Shown here piece by piece: positions 58,308 to 64,000 of a DNA stretch of 64,000 nt. The translations under genes were made by a program, and so were the position numbers. Source of the stretch: Gammaproteobacteria bacterium (GTDB lineage Bacteria; Pseudomonadota; Gammaproteobacteria; SZUA-152); NCBI GenBank assembly GCA_013152545.1, contig JAADGF010000055.1:1-64000 (forward strand). Direction: 5' to 3'. The notes under the pieces were generated by a model that made no database searches, was not told the origin of the DNA, and saw nothing but the letters and a program-made list of their open reading frames with translations. How positions within the stretch are numbered: the first letter of the stretch is position 1; the number at the start of each line of letters is the position of its first letter.

Positions 58308-59585
58308 ATGTTTGACTTAGCAAACACAAAAATTGGTATATTAGGTCTTGGCTATGTAGGATTACCCCTTGCGGTGGAATTTGGAAAAAAAACCCCCACC
58401 ATCGGACTCGACATCAACAGCCACCGCATTTCAGAACTGAATAATGGTAAAGATAGCACCTTAGAGGTCTCTAAGGCAGAATTGCAACAAGCGACGCATT
58501 TACAATACACCAGCGACTTAAATGATTTAACGGCTTGCAATATTTTCATCATCACGGTACCAACACCGATCGATGAATTTAAGCGCCCCGATCTTAGCCC
58601 ACTAATAAATGCCAGTAGAGCAGTAGCTCAGGTCATCAAGCATAACGATATCGTTATTTATGAATCCACCGTCTATCCCGGCGCCACTGAAGAAGTTTGT
58701 GTTCCCATTATAGAAAAAGAATCCGGACTAACATTTAACAAGGATTTTTTTGCAGGTTACAGCCCCGAACGCATTAATCCCGGCGATAAAGAACACCGTG
58801 TCACCACCATTCTGAAAGTTACCTCAGGTTCCACTCCCGAAGTAGCTGAGTTCGTTAACGCACTTTATGCCAGCATTATTACCGCCGGCACCCATAAAGC
58901 CAGCAGCATCCGTGTCGCCGAAGCAGCCAAAGTAATCGAGAACACTCAACGCGACGTAAACATTGCACTCATTAATGAACTGTCACTGATTTTTAACAAA
59001 CTTAACATTGACACTCTGGAAGTACTCGAAGCGGCGGGTACAAAATGGAATTTCCTACCGTTTCGCCCAGGCCTTGTAGGTGGCCATTGCATTGGTGTTG
59101 ACCCCTATTACTTAACCCACAAAGCACAGGAAATCGGTTACCAACCGGAAATTATTCTGGCGGGGCGCCGCATCAATGACAGTATGGGTTCGCACATTGT
59201 TAACCGCGTGGTAAAAACCATGACCCAACGCCAAATTCATGTTGTGGGGTCTAATGTTTTAGTCATGGGCCTGACGTTCAAAGAAAACTGCCCTGATTTA
59301 CGCAACACCCGAGTCATTGACATTATCAATGAATTGAGTGATTACAATGCGAACATTGATGTTTACGACCCATGGGCTAACAGCGAAGAAGCCCAGCGAG
59401 AATACGCCATAACGCCGATTTCGGAATTAAAACACAAGCATTACGACGCCATCATTCTGGCCGTTAATCACCAAGAGTTTTGTGACATGGGTGCTGCGGG
59501 CATACGTAAACTCGGTAAACCGGAAGTCGTCTTGTTTGATGTTAAAGGCATGCTACCGTTGGAAGCGGTTGATGGGCGACTGTAG
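58308..59585 (+). CDS. tviB: UDP-N-acetyl-hexosamine dehydrogenase (TviB/VipA-like)
   Basis: 425 residues. [21 protein letters not shown] is the NAD-binding start. [20 protein letters not shown] carries the catalytic Cys of the UDP-HexNAc dehydrogenase branch, which distinguishes it from UDP-glucose dehydrogenase. [19 protein letters not shown] is the C-terminal domain. It oxidises UDP-GlcNAc or UDP-GalNAc (TviB, VipA) to the corresponding uronate. Together with wecB at 40.2 kb, a ManNAcA route is also conceivable. It follows ugd after 243 bp with no visible terminator. The annotation of substrate is by family similarity only. Confidence 0.9.
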   Translation: MFDLANTKIGILGLGYVGLPLAVEFGKKTPTIGLDINSHRISELNNGKDSTLEVSKAELQQATHLQYTSDLNDLTACNIFIITVPTPIDEFKRPDLSPLINASRAVAQVIKHNDIVIYESTVYPGATEEVCVPIIEKESGLTFNKDFFAGYSPERINPGDKEHRVTTILKVTSGSTPEVAEFVNALYASIITAGTHKASSIRVAEAAKVIENTQRDVNIALINELSLIFNKLNIDTLEVLEAAGTKWNFLPFRPGLVGGHCIGVDPYYLTHKAQEIGYQPEIILAGRRINDSMGSHIVNRVVKTMTQRQIHVVGSNVLVMGLTFKENCPDLRNTRVIDIINELSDYNANIDVYDPWANSEEAQREYAITPISELKHKHYDAIILAVNHQEFCDMGAAGIRKLGKPEVVLFDVKGMLPLEAVDGRL

Positions 59586-59652
59586 TCTTGAATCCAACAT
59601 TAAACATTCAGTTTCATCAGATATACCGAGAATTCAAGGACAATAACAAACA

Positions 59653-60663
59653 ATGAAAGTATTAATCACGGGCACTGCGGGCTTTATCGGTAATAAACTG
59701 GCACAGCGCTTACTAGCACGTGGAGATGAAATCATCGGTATAGACAACTTAAATGATTATTACGATGTCTCCCTAAAACAAGCGCGTCTTGACATAATAA
59801 AAGACAATCCTGCTTTTACCGATGTTCGGGCCAATATAGAAGACCGCCCGGTTATCGAAAAAATATTCAAGCGCTACAAACCCGACCGGGTTGTCAACCT
59901 TGCGGCACAAGCAGGTGTACGTTATTCATTAGAAAACCCCCATGCTTACATCGACAGCAACATAGTTGGTTTTATTAATATTCTGGAAGGTTGTCGCCAC
60001 AATGATGTTGAGCACTTGGTTTATGCCTCAAGCAGTTCCGTCTACGGCAGCAATACTAACATGCCCTTTTCGGTTCACCACAACGTCAACCACCCGGTAA
60101 GCCTGTATGCGGCAAGCAAAAAAGCCAACGAATTAATGGCTCACACTTATAGTCACCTTTATAATTTAGCCACTACCGGGTTACGCTTCTTTACGGTATA
60201 TGGCCCCTGGGGACGTCCTGATATGGCGTTGTTTTTGTTTACCAAAAACATCCTTGCGGGCAAGCCCATTGATGTATTTAATTACGGTAATCACCGCCGC
60301 GATTTCACTTATATTGATGATATCGTTGAAGGTGTGATCAGAACACTGGACCATGTTGCCCAACCCAATGATAGCTGGAACAGCGATAACCCCGATTCAG
60401 CCAGCAGTAAAGCACCTTACCGATTATATAACATTGGCAATAATCAACCAGTTGAACTCATGCATTATATTGAAGTACTACAACATTGCCTGGGTAAAAA
60501 AGCACAGCTTAATATGCTGCCATTACAACCTGGCGATGTCCCTGACACCTATGCCGATGTAGTGGATTTAGTGAATGACGTTGATTATAAACCCAACACA
60601 ACGGTGGAAGATGGTGTCGCCAAATTTGTTCAATGGTATCAAGGTTATTACTCTCAAACCTAA
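59653..60663 (+). CDS. UDP-glucuronate 4-epimerase-like (extended SDR)
   Basis: 336 residues. The N-terminal [20 protein letters not shown] has the GxxGxxG NAD motif. [17 protein letters not shown] gives the catalytic Ser and [19 protein letters not shown] the Y-x3-K pair. [19 protein letters not shown] is characteristic of the UDP-GlcA 4-epimerase/CapI group. It would convert UDP-GlcA to UDP-GalA, or a related N-acetylated uronate. It follows tviB by 67 bp, so ugd, tviB and this gene probably form one transcript supplying uronic acids. Confidence 0.9.
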   Translation: MKVLITGTAGFIGNKLAQRLLARGDEIIGIDNLNDYYDVSLKQARLDIIKDNPAFTDVRANIEDRPVIEKIFKRYKPDRVVNLAAQAGVRYSLENPHAYIDSNIVGFINILEGCRHNDVEHLVYASSSSVYGSNTNMPFSVHHNVNHPVSLYAASKKANELMAHTYSHLYNLATTGLRFFTVYGPWGRPDMALFLFTKNILAGKPIDVFNYGNHRRDFTYIDDIVEGVIRTLDHVAQPNDSWNSDNPDSASSKAPYRLYNIGNNQPVELMHYIEVLQHCLGKKAQLNMLPLQPGDVPDTYADVVDLVNDVDYKPNTTVEDGVAKFVQWYQGYYSQT

Positions 60664-60760
60664 CTAAAATGCTCGACACCACTGAGTTTATTGATTAACA
60701 ATGGCCTTTCATGTGCCCAATAATGCGTAGTATCTGGTTTTTTCGAAGCATAAATGACAC

Positions 60761-60847
60761 ATGTCTTCCACTGAAAACCTACCATTTCATTTTGGCGAAG
60801 TCAATATTGCCGATATCCACATTGATGCACGTTCTCGCGATGATTAA
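60761..60847 (+). pseudogene. Possible transposase N-terminal remnant
   Basis: A 28-codon frame encodes FGEVNIADIHIDARSRDD, which resembles N-terminal stretches of some ISNCY-like transposases (the SRDD run) as I remember them. It stops immediately and nothing like a transposase body follows. The remnant lies in the short gap between convergent genes, an expected site for debris. Identification rests on memory of one short motif. Confidence 0.3.
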
Positions 60848-60933
60848 CTGGAAAAACCTGTGAAAGTGAAAACCTGAACGGCTAGCGACAATACCGCTTT
60901 AATCAGAAGCATGGGTTTTCGGACAGGCAGCAA

Positions 60934-62106
60934 CTACGCCGATGCCATCTTCATAACAGCATTTACAGCGTCACAACTAGCCTTCATATGCTCATCACTT
61001 AAAGTGGGATGCACCAAAAACATCAAACTCGTCTCACCCAGCTGTTTCGCCACCAAAAGTCTTTCTTTTGGCTGTAAACCTATTTTAACAAATGCTGTTT
61101 CCAAATATACTTCTGAACAAGAACCGCTATAACACGGTACACCAATGTCATTAATAGCTTGCAAAATTCGCCCCCTACTCCACTCTTTTTTAAGTTTTTC
61201 TGGTTGAATAAAACAATAAAACTTATAATAGGCATGGCCAATTTCTGGTGGTGGTTCAGTAACTCTTAATGCTTGAATATTTTTAAAACAGGCCGACAAT
61301 GTCGCTGCATTCTCTCTGCGTTTTTCCACCCAATCATCTAACTTTCGAAGCTGGATCCTGCCAATCGCTGCTTGCATTTCTGTCATTCGATAGTTAGTTC
61401 CAAACGACTCATGCAACCACCTAAAACCAGGTGTATGTTCTTTATTAAATACAACATTATAACTTTTACCATGATCCTTATAAGCCCAGGCTTTTTCCCA
61501 AGTATATTTATTATTAGTCACTAGCATGCCGCCTTCACCACCAGTGGAGATTATTTTATCCTGACAAAAAGAAAAAATCGCCGCATCACCAAACGAACCA
61601 ACGGGCTTTCCTTTATATGTTGCACCATGCGCTTGAGCACAATCCTCCACAACCTTTAAGCCGTACTCTTTAGCAATTGCAAGAATGGAATCCATGTCAC
61701 AAGGCCATCCAGCTAAGTGCACTGCTATTATCGCTTTAGTCTTTTCTGATAAAACTTGTTTAATGGTATTCTCATTTATATTTTGAGAAATTGAATCAAC
61801 ATCACAAAATACAGGCATGGCACCACAGCGAACAATTTCACTGACAGATGCTATAAATGTCCTTGATGTTACAATTACCTCATCTCCCCGGCCTATCTCA
61901 AGCGCTTTCAAAGCCAGCTCAATAGCAACGGACCCATTGGCCAAAGTAATTGCGTTCTCCGCTCCACAGTAAGAGGCATATTCTTTCTCAAAGGCCTTAC
62001 ATTGATCACCCGTCCAGTAGTTCACTCTACCAGAATAAAGCACATCCCTCACCGCTTCTATTTCATCATTCTCGTAAAATGGCCAAGTTTGAAATTTTAT
62101 TCGCAT
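60934..62106 (-). CDS. DegT/DnrJ/EryC1/StrS-family aminotransferase
   Basis: 390 residues, PLP-dependent sugar aminotransferase fold. HLAGWPCDMDSI and VVEDCAQAHGATYKGKPVG give the PLP-phosphate and Asp contacts. The Schiff-base lysine is in AIFSFCQDKIISTGGEGG. The family aminates keto-sugars on nucleotide carriers, for example in UDP-4-amino-sugar synthesis, using glutamate. No sugar dehydratase of the usual partner type is visible in the window, so its keto substrate must come from elsewhere or from a dehydrogenase here. It is convergent with the epimerase gene. Confidence 0.9.
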   Translation of the reverse strand: MRIKFQTWPFYENDEIEAVRDVLYSGRVNYWTGDQCKAFEKEYASYCGAENAITLANGSVAIELALKALEIGRGDEVIVTSRTFIASVSEIVRCGAMPVFCDVDSISQNINENTIKQVLSEKTKAIIAVHLAGWPCDMDSILAIAKEYGLKVVEDCAQAHGATYKGKPVGSFGDAAIFSFCQDKIISTGGEGGMLVTNNKYTWEKAWAYKDHGKSYNVVFNKEHTPGFRWLHESFGTNYRMTEMQAAIGRIQLRKLDDWVEKRRENAATLSACFKNIQALRVTEPPPEIGHAYYKFYCFIQPEKLKKEWSRGRILQAINDIGVPCYSGSCSEVYLETAFVKIGLQPKERLLVAKQLGETSLMFLVHPTLSDEHMKASCDAVNAVMKMASA

Positions 62107-62567
62107 AATATTTTCATGAAAAATTCAGTCAAAAAAATTGTTTTCGTTAAGCTTGACCCAAGTCTCGCAATGGAATTAAAGTGCTGAAAAATCATTGATT
62201 CTCCGCTTAGCGTGAAGATTCTAATAACATTAAGCTCAATGGAAATTTAATTGATGATTACCAACAAGTTTATAGGAAAGTTATTGAAGTTCAAGAATTT
62301 ATTAATTGTTAATGTAATCTTCAAGTAAGGGCATACATTGGGATATAGCGGTACACTTCTGTAAGAACGGGTATCGATACATTGTGTACGATATACCCAT
62401 AGCGTTTGAGATTTAGATATCGATGAGGAAAAATGATAGGGGGTTCACTTCCCTACCATGTTGGCTACTTTACCCGATATCCCACGCCGCACTAACAATT
62501 GCTACGGGCATAGAAGTACTCGACAAACCAGTAGTCCCGACGATAAACCAAAGGCATATCATGGATA
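62107..62567. other. Intergenic stretch holding the second 29-bp repeat
   Basis: 461 bp between the aminotransferase start and the end of the histidine-kinase gene, both on the minus strand. The segment 62390-62418 (starts GATATACCCATAGCG) repeats 19262-19290 with 27 of 29 identities. The rest is non-coding by eye; a small TAGGG/CCCTA dyad lies near 62438-62456. Confidence 0.55.
62390..62418 (+). repeat. Dispersed 29-bp repeat, second copy
   Basis: Differs from the copy at 19262-19290 by two bases. Unlike that copy, no clear inverted partner end is visible within the next 150 bp. Confidence 0.75.
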
Positions 62568-63851
62568 TTATCCTGCATAACGCCAAGTAACTGCAACGAT
62601 GACAGAGTTTTTTTCGATATTAAAAGAAAACTGCCAATCCAGTTTAGCACAAATGCGCTTCACCAGTTGCAACCCAAGCCCAAACCCTGGCGAATCATTA
62701 TATTTTTCACTGCTGGCTTCTGCCTGTATAGGGTTGGTGATGCGAAGAGCATGTGTCGATACGTCCAACTCTATGACACCATTAACACTGTACATAAAAG
62801 CATTTCTGACCAGGTTGGCAATAACAATGGAAAACAAATCACTCTCGATATAAAGAGTATCGACACTGATATCGGAACAAATATCAATCTGTCGATTGTT
62901 CAGCAAATAACGATGGTCATTGATAATTTGCTCACACAGATCATGAACGGCGATATAGCTCTTGTCGACGGGTCGTTCACATTCGCGTGCCAGCCACAAC
63001 AATGCTGCGGATAGTCGTCTCATATTAGCGCTAGCCTTCAGTGCGCGTTGCACTGCGGGTCGGCTAGCTTCGCTACTTTGCAGATTCAAGGTGTCCAGGC
63101 TGGCCTGAATAATCGCCAAAGGTGTACGCAGTTCATGGCTGGCATGTTTTAAAAATTGCTGCTCACGTTGATTAAATGCCTGTATTCTCCCCACGCCTTC
63201 ATGTAATTGTGCAGCAAGCTGATTCAGCTCTTCAATAGGAAAATTGGCACTCAAGGGTTGATCAGGATTTTTCCCCAGATTGGATGCCCACTGGCTGAGC
63301 AGTGCCAAGGGTGCGGTAGTACGGCGAATCAACCAGCCCACCATAAAGAACAGTGATATAAAAATAATCACTGTCAACCAGAATGCCTGATTCAATGCTG
63401 TGTTGAAAAAAGCGAGGGACACAGTCTCGATTTCTGCTGCACGATGGCGGCTAAGCAAAAACAGCTCGCCGTAATTGGCATCAATATGATGCAGCAGGTA
63501 GAGATAGTCCATCGTGCCATCCGCATTGGCAATACTCACTTCCATAACCTTTCCGCTGATGACAGGAAGGCTCCCAAAATGGCTGCGTAGTGACTCAGGA
63601 ATTTCCTCCCATTGCCGATAGGCGCTGAACGTTTCTCCGTGGGGCAAAGGTAAATCTGGATGTTCAGCCGCCTGCCGGATCAATGATTGAGCGTCAAGCT
63701 GCATCAGGCTATTGGTATTTAATACAGCGGAGCGCCAAGCGAAAACAAGCAATATCAGCAAGCAAACAAAAAACAGTCCCGTGCCGAGCCATAACAGCTG
63801 CCAACGTACCTGTTCGGCCAATGTCCTGGCTCCGTGGCGATGATCAGGCAT
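62568..63851 (-). CDS. Sensor histidine kinase (two-component, membrane)
   Basis: 427 residues. Two membrane helices (about 15-38 and 155-178) bracket a periplasmic sensor region of about 115 residues with no recognised ligand motif. A HAMP-like linker follows. The H box is FLKHASHELRTPLAIIQASL with the phosphoacceptor His near residue 240. The ATPase part shows IVIANLVRNAFMYS (N box) and SPGFGLGLQLVKRIC (G box). The gene overlaps the end of the response-regulator gene by 8 bases (ATG inside the last codons), the usual coupling of a cognate pair. The signal is unknown and it may not belong to the EPS locus. Confidence 0.92.
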   Translation of the reverse strand: MPDHRHGARTLAEQVRWQLLWLGTGLFFVCLLILLVFAWRSAVLNTNSLMQLDAQSLIRQAAEHPDLPLPHGETFSAYRQWEEIPESLRSHFGSLPVISGKVMEVSIANADGTMDYLYLLHHIDANYGELFLLSRHRAAEIETVSLAFFNTALNQAFWLTVIIFISLFFMVGWLIRRTTAPLALLSQWASNLGKNPDQPLSANFPIEELNQLAAQLHEGVGRIQAFNQREQQFLKHASHELRTPLAIIQASLDTLNLQSSEASRPAVQRALKASANMRRLSAALLWLARECERPVDKSYIAVHDLCEQIINDHRYLLNNRQIDICSDISVDTLYIESDLFSIVIANLVRNAFMYSVNGVIELDVSTHALRITNPIQAEASSEKYNDSPGFGLGLQLVKRICAKLDWQFSFNIEKNSVIVAVTWRYAG

Positions 63852-64000
63852 CTTTTTTTCTGAGGCATAAGCCTACGCCGACAAGCGTGTGAACCAGGGG
63901 ATAAACAAAGGGCTTGTCCACGGCCTTGCGTAGCTGGTGTAATTGGACATTAAAGTTTCCGGCATCCACGTCATTATCAGGCCAGGCATGATCTTCCAAT
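63844..64000 (-). CDS. OmpR-type response regulator, C-terminal end only
   Basis: The last 51 codons of a winged-helix DNA-binding domain are visible (VQLHQLRKAV, then VHTLVGVGLCLRKKDA), matching the recognition-helix and wing end (R-G-V-G-Y type) of OmpR/PhoB regulators. The receiver part is outside the window. It is the partner of the overlapping histidine kinase. Confidence 0.8.
   Translation of the reverse strand, partial: LEDHAWPDNDVDAGNFNVQLHQLRKAVDKPFVYPLVHTLVGVGLCLRKKDA

Overview
The window is one long exopolysaccharide (EPS) locus of the exosortase A (XrtA/PEP-CTERM) type, from an AT-leaning Gram-negative proteobacterium. A gammaproteobacterium related to marine polysaccharide degraders is my guess, but the sequence gives no taxonomic marker. 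Nearly every family known to co-occur with XrtA is here: the sorting enzyme, two PEP-CTERM substrates, the PrsK/PrsR/PrsT regulatory and TPR set, the export, chain-length and kinase machinery, a family-specific deacetylase, a FemAB-like transferase, amidotransferases and several glycosyltransferases.

Left part (1-15 kb): three polysaccharide-lyase-like genes (an alginate-lyase-family protein cut by the window edge and two heparinase II/III-family proteins) surround the first PEP-CTERM gene. A kelch-type lipoprotein follows, then a 1196-residue two-haem propeller protein with a Gly-Ser linker and a C-terminal membrane anchor. Middle part (15-38 kb): a PLP decarboxylase, a sulfotransferase, glycosyltransferases, an ATP-grasp ligase, a TPR protein, two asparagine-synthase-like amidotransferases, a deacetylase, a methyltransferase, an O-antigen-ligase-like membrane protein, a PaaK/CapK-like ligase and exosortase A. 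Core (38-46 kb, minus strand): FemAB, deacetylase, UDP-GlcNAc 2-epimerase, outer-membrane protein, tyrosine autokinase, chain-length protein and export lipoprotein. Right part (46-64 kb): the second PEP-CTERM gene, prsT-prsR-prsK and the priming sugar transferase on the minus strand, then UDP-glucose dehydrogenase, a TviB-like dehydrogenase and a UDP-uronate 4-epimerase on the plus strand. An aminotransferase and the end of a two-component system finish the window.

How it fits together (inference): the two UDP-sugar dehydrogenases and the epimerase supply uronic acids. The primase, glycosyltransferases and ligase/polymerase-like protein build the glycan. Amidotransferases, deacetylases, the sulfotransferase and the methyltransferase could decorate it, and the lyases could trim it. 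XrtA processes the PEP-CTERM proteins. PrsK/PrsR probably drive the PEP-CTERM genes through sigma-54: each has a GG-N10-GC promoter about 110-120 bp before its start codon and shared upstream elements.

Between the genes lie small mobile or palindromic elements. The clearest is a 185-bp element flanked by TA that ends exactly in the xrtA stop codon. A short inverted-repeat element at 47.8 kb has a solo copy near 2.5 kb, and a 29-bp repeat occurs at 19.3 and 62.4 kb. I saw no tRNA, rRNA, CRISPR array or intact transposase.
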